A stretch of DNA of 64,000 bases, from positions 744,001 to 808,000 of the forward strand of contig NZ_CP045434.1 in the NCBI RefSeq assembly GCF_009363895.1, written 5' to 3'. The position numbers and the translations under genes were made by a program. The number at the start of each line of letters is the position of its first letter. The stretch's first letter is position 1. The notes under the pieces were generated by a model. It saw only the letters and a program-made list of their open reading frames with translations, had not been told where the DNA came from and ran no database searches. The DNA is from Sphingomonas ginsengisoli An et al. 2013 (GTDB taxonomy: Bacteria; Pseudomonadota; Alphaproteobacteria; Sphingomonadales; Sphingomonadaceae). Shown here piece after piece: positions 56,352 to 64,000 of the stretch.

Positions 56352-56464
56352 CGTCGCGTCTCCCTCGCTCTGGCGGAGCTTGAGCCGCAGGTAGGATGCC
56401 GACTGTCCGCTTTCCAGCTTGCCCTCGACAGCGCGGGGATTCCCAAGCTAACCCGCGCCCACCC

Positions 56465-57739
56465 ATGGCGCGCATCCTGCTCATCGTCGGTGGCGGCATC
56501 GCGGCGTTCAAGGCCGCCGAGCTGATCCGCCTCGCCCGCCGCCAAGGCCATAGCGTCACCCCGGTGCTCACCGCCGGCGGCGCGCATTTCGTCACCCCGA
56601 TGACCCTCGCCGCGCTGGCCGAGAGTCCGGTCTACACTTCGCTGTGGGACCTCAAGGACGAGACCGAGATGGGGCACATCCAGCTGTCCCGCGCGGCCGA
56701 CCTGGTACTGGTCTGCCCGGCGACCGCCGACCTCCTCGCCAAGATGGCCGCGGGGATCGCCGACGACCTCGCCACCACCCTCCTCCTCGCCACCGACAAG
56801 CCGGTGGTCGCCGCCCCGGCGATGAACGTCCGCATGTGGCTCCACGCCGCCACCCAGGCCAACGTCGCCACCCTGCGCGCGCGGGGCGTCACCGTGATCG
56901 AGCCGACCGAAGGCGAGATGGCCTGCGGCGAATATGGCCCGGGCCGCCTGCCGGAGCCGGCCGACATCCTCGCCCAACTCAATCTGAGCCAAGCGAACCC
57001 GCTCGTCCCGAGCGAAGTCGAGGGGCGTTTCGCGATACGCACCTCGACTACGGCTTCGCCTCCGCTCGGCACGAGCGCTAACGGGGGGCTCGGCGCTAAC
57101 GCACTGGCCGGCACTCACATCCTCGTCACCGCCGGCCCCACCCACGAGCCGATCGACCCCGTCCGCGTCATCGCCAACCGCTCCTCGGGCCGCCAGGGTT
57201 TCGCCATCGCCGCCGCTGCCGCCGAGGCCGGCGCCCGGGTCACCCTGATCGCCGGTCCCGTCCACCTGCCGACCCCCGGCGGGGTCGCCCGGATCGATGT
57301 CGAGACCGCCGAGCAGATGCTCGCCGCGGTCGAGGCGGCGCTCCCCTGCGACGCCGCCATCCTCGTCGCCGCCGTCGCCGACTGGAAGGTCGCCGCCTCG
57401 CCATCCAAGCTCAAAAAGGGCGACGGTCCGCCCGAGATCAAACTACTGCCCAACCCCGACATCCTGCGCACGCTCGCCAGCCACCCTGAGCGCCCGCGCC
57501 TGCTGGTCGGCTTCGCCGCCGAGACCGACGATCTGCTCGCCAATGCCGCGGCCAAGCGCGCGGCCAAGGGCGCCGACTGGATCGTCGCCAACGACGTCTC
57601 GGGGGACGTCATGGGAGGCACGCACAATCACGTCCACCTCGTCACCGCCGCCGGCACCGAAGACTGGTCCGAAGCCCCCAAACAGGACGTGGCGCGGCGG
57701 CTGATCGCCCGCGTCGCCGAGGAACTGAAAGCCCGATGA
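56465..57739 (+). CDS. coaBC: Bifunctional CoaBC with an in-frame repeat-derived linker
   Basis: 424-residue enzyme of coenzyme A synthesis. CoaC half (residues 1 to about 175): FMN-binding [17 protein letters not shown], the APAMN motif and the [12 protein letters not shown] flap with its catalytic Cys. CoaB half (about 210-424): [32 protein letters not shown] and AAETDD. Between the halves, residues 179-205 ([10 protein letters not shown] and what follows) are encoded by a palindromic repeat. Similar peptides appear wherever this repeat is translated, so the linker was lengthened by repeat insertion while both activities look intact. ATGA overlap with dut. Confidence 0.95.
   Translation: MARILLIVGGGIAAFKAAELIRLARRQGHSVTPVLTAGGAHFVTPMTLAALAESPVYTSLWDLKDETEMGHIQLSRAADLVLVCPATADLLAKMAAGIADDLATTLLLATDKPVVAAPAMNVRMWLHAATQANVATLRARGVTVIEPTEGEMACGEYGPGRLPEPADILAQLNLSQANPLVPSEVEGRFAIRTSTTASPPLGTSANGGLGANALAGTHILVTAGPTHEPIDPVRVIANRSSGRQGFAIAAAAAEAGARVTLIAGPVHLPTPGGVARIDVETAEQMLAAVEAALPCDAAILVAAVADWKVAASPSKLKKGDGPPEIKLLPNPDILRTLASHPERPRLLVGFAAETDDLLANAAAKRAAKGADWIVANDVSGDVMGGTHNHVHLVTAAGTEDWSEAPKQDVARRLIARVAEELKAR
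56999..57077. repeat. REP-like palindrome, copy 3 (inside coaBC)
   Basis: Left arm 56999-57027 matches the short arm of the other copies. The right arm 57038-57077 is the longer variant, with CGCACCTCGACTACGGCTTC and the CGCTCGGCACGAGCG end. Arms are partly complementary. The reading frame of coaBC runs straight through it without a stop. Confidence 0.88.
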
Positions 57740-58173
57740 TCCGCATCCAGATTGCCCGCTTGCCCCACGGCGAGGGACTGCCCCTGCCCGCCTACGCCAC
57801 CCCCGGCGCCGCCGGCATGGACGTGGTCGCGGCCGAGGATCTCGACCTCCAGCCCGGCCAGCGCCACGCGGTCGCGACCGGCTTCAAGGTCGCCATTCCC
57901 GACGGCTACGAGATCCAGGTCCGCCCCCGCTCGGGACTCGCACTCAAGCATGGCGTGTCGGTGCCCAACACCCCCGGCACGATCGACAACGATTATCGCG
58001 GCGAATTGAAGATCATCATGATCAACCTGGGCGACCAGCCCTTCCCGGTCCGCCGCGGCGAGCGAATCGCCCAGCTTGTTCCGGCGGCGGTCACGCAGGC
58101 CGGCTGGGATGAAGTCGCCGAACTCAACGAGACGACCCGCGGCGACGGCGGGTTCGGCAGCACGGGGCGCTAG
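57736..58173 (+). CDS. dut: dUTP diphosphatase
   Basis: 145-residue trimeric dUTPase that keeps dUTP low. All five family motifs are visible: [45 protein letters not shown] and the C-terminal [11 protein letters not shown]. Start ATG 57736 overlaps the coaBC stop. Length is normal. Confidence 0.97.
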   Translation: MIRIQIARLPHGEGLPLPAYATPGAAGMDVVAAEDLDLQPGQRHAVATGFKVAIPDGYEIQVRPRSGLALKHGVSVPNTPGTIDNDYRGELKIIMINLGDQPFPVRRGERIAQLVPAAVTQAGWDEVAELNETTRGDGGFGSTGR

Positions 58174-58179
58174 GTGAAT

Positions 58180-58258
58180 CGCTCGTACCGAGCGGAGGCG
58201 AAGCCGCAGTCGAGGTGCGTCTCGCACAACGCCCCTCGACGTCGCTCGGGACGAGCGG
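58180..58258. repeat. REP-like palindrome, copy 4 (dut-moeB gap)
   Basis: Left arm 58180-58219 is the long variant and the right arm 58230-58258 the short one, a mirror of copy 3. The loop is 10 bases. The outer end ACGAGCGGAAA supplies the weak GGA that precedes the moeB ATG by seven bases. Confidence 0.88.
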
Positions 58259-58265
58259 AAATGCC

Positions 58266-59009
58266 ATGTCGCTGACCGACGACGAGCTCACCCGCTATGC
58301 CCGCCAGATCGTCCTGCCCCAGTTCGGCGGCACCGGGCAGCAGCGCCTCAAGGCCGCCAGCGTCTGCGTGGTCGGCGCAGGCGGGATCGGCTGCGCCGTC
58401 ATCCCCGCGCTGGCTGGCGCCGGCGTCGGCCGGCTGACGATCATCGACGGCGACACGGTCGACCTCTCCAATCTCCACCGCCAGCCGCTCTATCGCACCC
58501 GCGAAGCCGGTGAGCCCAAGGCCGCGCTCGCGGCGCAATTCGTCCGACGGTTGAACCCCCACGTCCTCCTCGACGCCATCGAGCGCCGGATCGACGCCGC
58601 CAACGTTGCCGATCTGCTCGCCGGCCACGACCTCGTCATCGACGGCACCGACAATTTCGCCACCCGGCTGATCGTCAGCGACGCCTGCGTCCGGCTCGGC
58701 ATCCCGCTGATCAGCGCCGCCGCCCAGCAGTTCCAGGGCCAGCTCGGCCTGTTCCGCGGCCAGCCCTGCTATCGCTGCTTCGTCGGCGAGGCATTTGACG
58801 CAGACGATTGCGACAATTGCGCAGAATTGGGCGTCCTCGGAGCGCTCACCGGCATCATGGGCAACGCCGCCGCCCTCCTCGCCATCCGCGCGCTGGCGCA
58901 AGTCGGCGACGATCCGGCGGGCAAGCTGCAACTGTTCGACGGCGAGGCCGGCGAGTGGCGCACCATGCGCCTCCCCGCCGACCCTTCCTGCAAGAGCTGC
59001 GGGATTTAG
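58266..59009 (+). CDS. moeB: MoeB/ThiF-type adenylyltransferase
   Basis: 247-residue E1-like enzyme that adenylates the C-terminus of a sulfur carrier (MoaD or ThiS). ATP motif VVGAGGIGCAV, the next Asp in IIDGDTVDLSNLHRQ and the Arg finger region are present. Zinc-binding cysteine pairs CYRC (about 179-182) and CKSC near the C-terminus match MoeB. No rhodanese domain is present. Which carrier it serves cannot be told from sequence. Start ATG 58266, right after palindrome copy 4. Converges with topA (four-base overlap). Confidence 0.9.
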   Translation: MSLTDDELTRYARQIVLPQFGGTGQQRLKAASVCVVGAGGIGCAVIPALAGAGVGRLTIIDGDTVDLSNLHRQPLYRTREAGEPKAALAAQFVRRLNPHVLLDAIERRIDAANVADLLAGHDLVIDGTDNFATRLIVSDACVRLGIPLISAAAQQFQGQLGLFRGQPCYRCFVGEAFDADDCDNCAELGVLGALTGIMGNAAALLAIRALAQVGDDPAGKLQLFDGEAGEWRTMRLPADPSCKSCGI

Positions 59010-61519
59010 GCCTTTTTCTTCGCCGGCTTCTTGGCCGGAGCCTTTTTCGCGGCGGCCTTCTTCGCCGGCGCCTTCTTGCGGCCCTTGCCCTTGGCCGGCC
59101 CCTTGGCCGCCTTTTCGTCGATCAGCACGACCGCCTCGGCCAGCGTCACCGCCTTGGGATCGGCGCTCTTGGGCAGCGTCGCATGGGTCTCGCCGTCGGT
59201 GACATAGGGCCCGAAGCGGCCTTCCATCACCTTGAGTTCCTTACCGCTTTCCGGATGCGCGCCCAGCACCGCGAGCGGCTCGCGAGCCGCCCCGCGGCCC
59301 TTGCCGGCCCCGCTCGCCGCGTCGGCCAGCTTGGCCACCGCCGCATTCATGCCGGTCTCGAACACCTCGGCGGTGCTGCCCAGCCGGGCATATTTGCCCT
59401 GGTGGACGAGGTAGGGCCCGTAGCGCCCGATCGAGGCGCTGATCGGCTCGCCCGTCTCCGGATGCGGCCCGATCGCGCGCGGCAGGCTTAGCAGCTTCTT
59501 CGCCCAGTCGAGGTCTAGGTCGGCCAGCGGCACGTCCTTGGGAATGGAGGCGCGCTTTTCGCCCTGCTCGACATAAGGTCCGAAGCGCCCGCTCTTGAGG
59601 ACGATGCCCTCGCCCAGCTCCTGCGGCCCGTCGCTCCCGCCCTCGGCCCCGGTCTCCCCGAGCTTTCGGGTATATTTGCAGTCGGGATAGTTGGAGCAGG
59701 CGACGAACGCCCCGAACTTACCACCCCGCAACGCTAGCCGCCCGGTCCCGCAGTTGGGGCACAGCCGCGGGTCCGAGCCATCGCCCTTGTCGGGGAACAG
59801 CCACGGCGCGAGGAACTCGTCGAGCGCCGCGGTCACTTCCGACGGCTTCTGCTCGGTCACCTCGCCCGCCTTGGGCTTAAAGTCCTTCCAGAACCCTTCG
59901 AGCAGCTTGACCCAGTCGAGCCGTCCGCCCGACACGTCGTCGAGCTCTTCCTCGAGCTCCGCCGTGTAGTCGTAGCTGACGTAACGCTCGAAGAAGCGCT
60001 CGAGGAAGGCCGTCACCAGCCGTCCGCTCTCCTCAGGAATGAACCGGTTCTTCTCGAGCCGGACGTATTCGCGGTCCTTGAGCGTCTGCAGCGTCGCCGC
60101 ATAAGTCGAGGGCCGCCCGATGCCGAGCTCCTCGAGCCGCTTGACCAGGCTCGCCTCCGAAAAGCGCGGCGGCGGCTGGGTGAAGCTCTGCACCGCGTCG
60201 ACCCCGCGCTTGGCCGGCGCGTCGCCGCTCCGCAGCAGCGGCATCCGCGCGCTCTCCTCGTCGGCGACGTCGTCGCGACCTTCGTCGTAGAGCGTCATGA
60301 AGCCGGGGAAGAGCACCACCTGCCCCGTCGCCCGCAGCGTCGCGCGGCCCGCGCCGTCGACCAGCTCGACCGTGGTCCGCTCAAGCCGCGCCGACGCCAT
60401 CTGGCTCGCCAGCGCCCGGTTGTAGACCAGCTCGTAGAGCCGGCCATGATCGCCGCTCGCTGCCTTGGCCTTGCTGAAATCGGTCGGGCGGATCGCCTCG
60501 TGCGCTTCCTGCGCATTCTTGGCCTTGGTCGCATAATGGCGCGGCTTGTCGGGCAGATAGCCCGCGTCATAGCGGGTCGCCACCGCCTTGCGCGCCGCGC
60601 TGATCGCCTCGTCGGCCATCTGCACGCCGTCGGTCCGCATGTAGGTGATGAGGCCGTCTTCGTAGAGCTGCTGCGCCACCCGCATCGTGTGGCTGGCGGC
60701 GAAACCGAGCTTGCGCGCGGCCTCCTGCTGCAGGGTCGAGGTGGTGAAGGGCGGCGGCGGGTTGCGCGACAGCGGCTTGGTTTCGACCGACTGGACGGTG
60801 AACCGCCCAGCCTCGACGACGTCCTTCGCTGCCTTCGCGCTGCCCTCGTCGCCGATCGTCAGCCGGTCGATCTTCTTGCCGTCGAGGCCGACCAGCCGCG
60901 CGGTGAAGCTCTGCCCGTCCTGCTCGAACTGGGCCGAGACGCTCCAATATTCCTGCGGTTTGAAAAGCTCGATCTCGCGCTCGCGGTCGACGATCAGCCG
61001 CAGCGCGACCGACTGCACCCGCCCCGCGCTCTTGGCGCCGGGCAGCTTGCGCCACAGGATCGGCGACAGGGTGAAGCCGACCAGATAGTCGAGCGCCCGC
61101 CGCGCCCGATAGGCGTCGATGAGGTCGGTATCGAGCTCGCGCGGACGGCCCATCGCCTCGGTCACCGCCGACTTGGTGATGGCGTTGAAAGTCACCCGCT
61201 CAACCGCGGCCGGCAGCGCCTTGCGCTTCCTCAGCACCTCCTGGACGTGCCAGCTGATCGCCTCCCCCTCGCGGTCGGGGTCGGTGGCGAGGATCAGCGC
61301 CGACGCTTTCTTGGCCTCGTCGGTGATCGCTTTGAGCTGCTTCGCCTTGTCGGGGTACGTCTCCCACTCCATCGCGAAGTCGTGGTCGGGATCGACCGAC
61401 CCGTCCTTGGGCGGCAGGTCGCGGACGTGCCCGTAGGACGCCAGCACTCTGTGTCCCGGTCCCAGATACTTCTCGATGGTCTTGGCCTTGGCCGGCGATT
61501 CGACGACGACCAGCTTCAC
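59006..61519 (-). CDS. topA: DNA topoisomerase I
   Basis: 837-residue type IA topoisomerase that relaxes negative supercoils. N-terminal TOPRIM domain with VVESPAKAKTIEKYLG and LATDPDREGEAISWH. The catalytic Tyr lies in GLITYMRTDGVQMADEAI. A zinc-finger Cys set follows in CPNCGTGRL/ACSNYPDCKY, then degenerate C-terminal repeats (GRFGPYVEQGEKRAS, GRYGPYLVHQGKY, GRFGPYVTDGETHA). The last 35 residues are a Lys/Ala tail, presumably DNA binding. ATG 61519. dprA lies further upstream on the same strand. Confidence 0.96.
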   Translation of the reverse strand: MKLVVVESPAKAKTIEKYLGPGHRVLASYGHVRDLPPKDGSVDPDHDFAMEWETYPDKAKQLKAITDEAKKASALILATDPDREGEAISWHVQEVLRKRKALPAAVERVTFNAITKSAVTEAMGRPRELDTDLIDAYRARRALDYLVGFTLSPILWRKLPGAKSAGRVQSVALRLIVDREREIELFKPQEYWSVSAQFEQDGQSFTARLVGLDGKKIDRLTIGDEGSAKAAKDVVEAGRFTVQSVETKPLSRNPPPPFTTSTLQQEAARKLGFAASHTMRVAQQLYEDGLITYMRTDGVQMADEAISAARKAVATRYDAGYLPDKPRHYATKAKNAQEAHEAIRPTDFSKAKAASGDHGRLYELVYNRALASQMASARLERTTVELVDGAGRATLRATGQVVLFPGFMTLYDEGRDDVADEESARMPLLRSGDAPAKRGVDAVQSFTQPPPRFSEASLVKRLEELGIGRPSTYAATLQTLKDREYVRLEKNRFIPEESGRLVTAFLERFFERYVSYDYTAELEEELDDVSGGRLDWVKLLEGFWKDFKPKAGEVTEQKPSEVTAALDEFLAPWLFPDKGDGSDPRLCPNCGTGRLALRGGKFGAFVACSNYPDCKYTRKLGETGAEGGSDGPQELGEGIVLKSGRFGPYVEQGEKRASIPKDVPLADLDLDWAKKLLSLPRAIGPHPETGEPISASIGRYGPYLVHQGKYARLGSTAEVFETGMNAAVAKLADAASGAGKGRGAAREPLAVLGAHPESGKELKVMEGRFGPYVTDGETHATLPKSADPKAVTLAEAVVLIDEKAAKGPAKGKGRKKAPAKKAAAKKAPAKKPAKKKA

Positions 61520-61584
61520 TTGGCTTGTTCCTTACGCATACGCACGAGGGTGGGGAGTGCTGACCGGCGGCGTCAAGCCGTCAA

Positions 61585-62031
61585 TCAAAACGAGCAAAAC
61601 CATTCGTCCTCGAACCTCTTGCAGGATTTCACCGGTTCGCCGGAAAGTCGGATTTGGCGCACGATCGGCAGATTTTCGGGTCGCCCTCGGGGGACGTGGA
61701 CGAAGTGAAGGCTCCCGTCGGGAACGCCGTGGAGATATTCGAGCGAATAGACGCCATCGGGTGAAGCCCTCGCGGCCCGTGCCCACTCGTCGCGATGCGT
61801 GGCGAAGTAGAGATGGGCGGCAAGGGTCTGGGGTAGCTCGATCGGTTCAAACGACACGCTCTGGACCAGCAACGTCACCAGCGGCACCGCGAGGAAGGTG
61901 CGCCAGCGATCGAGTGCGCTCATCTCGTCGGCCTCGATTGCCTGCGCCGTGAATCGGACTAGCAGCGCAATCCCCACCAGGATGAGGATCAGCGTCGGCA
62001 CCAGCGACATTATCCATAGCCGCTGATACAT
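61585..62031 (-). CDS. Small membrane protein of unknown function
   Basis: 148 residues with two hydrophobic segments (about 7-27 and 45-61), then a soluble domain with two Cys near the C-terminus (VKSCKRFEDEWFCSF), suggesting a disulfide. Not recognised. The start ATG 62031 overlaps a small upstream frame. Codon use is less strongly biased to G/C third positions than topA or dprA, in keeping with a fast-evolving or accessory gene. No function can be inferred from its neighbours. Confidence 0.65.
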   Translation of the reverse strand: MYQRLWIMSLVPTLILILVGIALLVRFTAQAIEADEMSALDRWRTFLAVPLVTLLVQSVSFEPIELPQTLAAHLYFATHRDEWARAARASPDGVYSLEYLHGVPDGSLHFVHVPRGRPENLPIVRQIRLSGEPVKSCKRFEDEWFCSF

Positions 62032-62138
62032 CTCGACGCCAGAGCGTGATCGAGAAACTGCCAGACGCCGAGGATCAATGCCGCGCGTTCAGCCGCGAGC
62101 AGGGCGTAACGGTGGCGTGGCGCAGCCACTTCACTCAT
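62010..62138 (-). CDS. Possible 42-residue small protein after dprA
   Basis: Small frame from ATG 62138 (ATGA overlap with the dprA stop) to TAA 62010, overlapping the next gene by 22 bases. Protein: MSEVAAPRHRYALLAAERAA, LILGVWQFLDHALASRC and ISGYG. One amphipathic helix is predicted. The tight coupling to dprA and G/C-rich third positions argue for translation. Short length keeps this uncertain. Confidence 0.45.
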   Translation of the reverse strand: MSEVAAPRHRYALLAAERAALILGVWQFLDHALASRCISGYG

Positions 62139-63241
62139 GCCCGCAAGCTCACCTGACCGCCGGCGTGACGGTCGAGCCGCCCCGCGAGATCGAGTTCGAG
62201 CAGGATCAGCTGCACCGCGCCGCTCGCCAGGCCGGACAGGCGGACGAGGTCGTCGACCGGCGCCGGTGATGGACCCAGCAGTTCCTCGACCCGCGCACGT
62301 TCGGAAGTGTCTGGCTCTTCCGCCGGCGCTTCCGAAGGGTACGCGCGATATTCGAATCGATCGCTGCCCGAGCGCACCCGCCCGGCAACACCGGGCCGAA
62401 CCGCCTCGAGCACCTCGGCTGCATTCTGGACCAGCGTCGCACCCTCGCGGATGAGGCCGTTGCAGCCTTGCGCGCGCTGGTCGAGGGGGCTGCCCGGGAC
62501 CGCCATCACCTCGCGCCCCATCTCCGCCGCCATTCGCGCGGTGATCAGTGACCCCGAGCGTGGTGCCGCCTCGACCACGACGGTGCCCGCGCTCAACCCC
62601 GCGATGATCCGGTTGCGCCGTGGAAAATCGCGCGCCCGTGGCTCGTAGCCCGGCGGGGTCTCGCTCAGCACCAGCCCGACTTCATACATCCGCCGCTGCC
62701 GCGCCTCATTCTCGGGCGGGTAGAAGATGTCGATCTCGCCCGCGGCGCAGCCGATCGTCCCGCTATCCATCGCCCCGTCGTGCGCCGCCGCGTCGATCCC
62801 GCGGGCGAGGCCCGATACCACAACCACGTCCTCGCGGCCGAGGTCCCAGGCGAGCTGGCGGGCGAAGCGGCTGGCCGCGGCGCTGGCGTTGCGCGCGCCG
62901 ACGATCGCGACGAGCGGCCGCTCGAACAAGGCGAAGTTACCCTTAGCGATCAGCAACGGCGGCGCCCCGTCAGTCTCGGCCAGGGCCGGCGGATAGAGCC
63001 CCTCACCGACCGCCAGATAGCGGGCACCAAATTTGGTGACCTGCTCGATCTCGCGTTCGGCGACCGGCGTTGGGCAGATCGCTGGCGCCTTGCCACCGCC
63101 GCGCGCGGCGAGGTCGGGCAGCGCGGCCAGCGCCGCCTCGGCGCTGCCGAAGCGGAGCAGCAATTGGCGATAGGTGACGGGCCCGATGCTGGAGGTCCGG
63201 ATCAGCCGGACTCGGGCGAGGAGGTCCTGGGCTCGGCTCAA
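62135..63241 (-). CDS. dprA: DNA processing protein DprA
   Basis: 368-residue Rossmann-fold protein that loads RecA onto single-stranded DNA taken up in transformation. N-terminal SAM-like helices. The core has VAIVGARNASAAASRFARQL, VVSGLARGIDAAAHDGAM, and FPRRNRIIAGLSAGTVVVEAAPRSGSLITAR and a C-terminal winged-helix-like region. Start is TTG 63241, overlapping the plsY stop (TTGA). Common in non-transforming bacteria too, but comM is also present here. Confidence 0.94.
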   Translation of the reverse strand: MSRAQDLLARVRLIRTSSIGPVTYRQLLLRFGSAEAALAALPDLAARGGGKAPAICPTPVAEREIEQVTKFGARYLAVGEGLYPPALAETDGAPPLLIAKGNFALFERPLVAIVGARNASAAASRFARQLAWDLGREDVVVVSGLARGIDAAAHDGAMDSGTIGCAAGEIDIFYPPENEARQRRMYEVGLVLSETPPGYEPRARDFPRRNRIIAGLSAGTVVVEAAPRSGSLITARMAAEMGREVMAVPGSPLDQRAQGCNGLIREGATLVQNAAEVLEAVRPGVAGRVRSGSDRFEYRAYPSEAPAEEPDTSERARVEELLGPSPAPVDDLVRLSGLASGAVQLILLELDLAGRLDRHAGGQVSLRA

Positions 63242-63837
63242 GGCGAGGCTCGTCCGACGCGGGGTTCGGTCCCCGCGCGCAGCCGAGCAAGATTGTCCTT
63301 ATGTTTCCAGATGACCAGCAGGGCGAAGCCGGTGAGCATCGGCACGAGCTCGCTCCGTCCCAGGACCGCGGCAGTGACCGGCACGCTCGCCGCCGCGCTC
63401 ATTCCCGCGACCGAGCTGATGCGGATCAGCAGGAAGATGGCGATCCACACGATCGCGAAGACCACCGCGGCCGGCCACAAAAGCACGGTCAGCAGGCCGA
63501 CCAGCGTCGCCACACCCTTGCCGCCGCGAAACTTGAGCCAGACCGGATAGAGGTGCCCGATCAGCGCCCCGGCAGCGGCGAAGCGCGCCCCGTCCGGCCA
63601 TAATTGCGCGGCGATCCAGACCGCCAGCGCGCCCTTGGCGGCGTCGAGCAGCAACGTCGCCGCCGCGAGCTTCTTCGATCCGGTGCGCAGGACGTTGGTG
63701 GCGCCGATTCCCCCGGACCCGATGTCGCGAATGTCGCCCTTGCCCGCCGAGCGGGTGAGCAGCCAGCCGAAGGGGATGGCGCCCAGCAGATAGCCGAGCA
63801 GAAAGGCAAGCAGTCCGTCTTGAAGATAGGCGGGCAT
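63238..63837 (-). CDS. plsY: Glycerol-3-phosphate acyltransferase PlsY
   Basis: 199-residue membrane enzyme that makes lysophosphatidic acid from acyl-phosphate. Family motifs are LLGAIPFGWLLTRSAGKGDIR, GSGGIGATNVLRTGSKKLA, LGHLYPVWLKFRGGKGVAT-like HLYPVWLKFRGGKGVAT, and KHKDNLARLRAGTE near the end. I start at ATG 63837; 24 upstream codons in frame are polar and Arg-rich and unlikely. Confidence 0.95.
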   Translation of the reverse strand: MPAYLQDGLLAFLLGYLLGAIPFGWLLTRSAGKGDIRDIGSGGIGATNVLRTGSKKLAAATLLLDAAKGALAVWIAAQLWPDGARFAAAGALIGHLYPVWLKFRGGKGVATLVGLLTVLLWPAAVVFAIVWIAIFLLIRISSVAGMSAAASVPVTAAVLGRSELVPMLTGFALLVIWKHKDNLARLRAGTEPRVGRASP

Positions 63838-63923
63838 GGCGCGGGTGGTAGCACAGCCGGACGGACCCGCAACAAGATCGTCATTGCGTCGCGCGGGCAG
63901 GCCTCGCACATGGACCGGCAGCC

Positions 63924-64000
63924 ATGACCGATCCCGCCGCTCCCATCCTGTTCTTCGATTCCGGCGTCGGCGGACTCTCGGTCCTCGCCGAGGCGCGCCG
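63924..64000 (+). CDS. murI: Glutamate racemase (5' end only)
   Basis: The first 25 codons are in view: MTDPAAPILFFDSGVGGLSV LAEAR. The FFDSGVGGLSVL motif with the catalytic-site Asp-Ser is diagnostic for MurI, which makes D-Glu for peptidoglycan. The rest lies beyond the window. Divergent from plsY. Confidence 0.88.
   Translation, partial: MTDPAAPILFFDSGVGGLSVLAEAR

Overview
The window comes from the chromosome of a high-GC alphaproteobacterium. It is most likely a sphingomonad (Sphingomonas/Sphingomicrobium type). The gene orders zapA - 6S RNA - 5-formyl-THF cyclo-ligase - DUF2842, rpmH-rnpA-yidD-yidC-engB, TimA-MltA-Smr and ubiE-ubiB-coaBC-dut fit this group, as do the many ATGA/GTGA/TTGA start-stop overlaps and a palindromic repeat whose arms contain CCGCTCGTCCCGAGCG. 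The genus cannot be fixed from the sequence alone. I see no phage, insertion sequence, integron, CRISPR array or defence island. Almost everything is core housekeeping, so the novelty lies in unusual additions to core genes.

Layout: 1-15345 (minus) is a complete nuoA-N operon for respiratory complex I, with nuoN cut by the window edge. It carries three oddities: a 131-residue extra C-terminal domain on NuoH, a secreted Cys-containing protein of unknown function between nuoF and nuoG, and a low-complexity tail on NuoC. 15436-18808 (minus) holds an inositol monophosphatase, elongation factor P, an M23 peptidase and an L,D-transpeptidase. 18926-25919 holds a HAD phosphatase (plus) and a minus-strand central-carbon operon tkt-gap-pgk-fda-(membrane protein)-thiE. 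26054-28759 (plus) holds a small coiled-coil protein, zapA, 6S RNA, the formyl-THF ligase, DUF2842 and a SleB-type hydrolase. 28816-33765 holds tRNA-Asp, an AI-2E family permease, an MBL hydrolase, two small membrane proteins, tRNA-Leu and the YifB/ComM ATPase. 33912-38176 (plus) is the ribosomal protein L34 / RNase P / membrane insertion cluster. 38180-44678 holds a cupin, dapE, a GGDEF-EAL protein, Smr, MltA, TimA and secB. 44683-49506 (plus) holds murJ, trpS, exoD and two envelope proteins. 49559-52509 (minus) holds dnaA, rpsT and mutM. 52556-55466 (plus) holds ubiE, ubiB and an unknown acidic protein. 55488-59009 holds a YghU-type protein (minus), then coaBC, dut and moeB (plus). 59006-63837 (minus) holds topA, two unknown small genes, dprA and plsY. 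murI starts at the right edge.

How the genes work together: complex I, ubiE/ubiB (ubiquinone synthesis) and the carbon operon form an energy theme. tkt needs the thiamine diphosphate to which thiE contributes. murJ, mltA, the L,D-transpeptidase, the M23 and SleB proteins, dapE and murI form a cell-wall theme. secB, yidC/yidD, TimA and rnpA/rpmH form a protein-production and export theme.

The most interesting points are: (1) rnpA has no ATG, GTG, TTG or CTG codon near its conserved start, except an ATG 7 bases before rpmH, so the L34 gene would lie wholly inside rnpA as in Thermus; (2) four copies of a two-arm palindromic element, one inserted in frame in the linker of CoaBC; (3) the extra domain on NuoH and the secreted protein gene inside the same operon.
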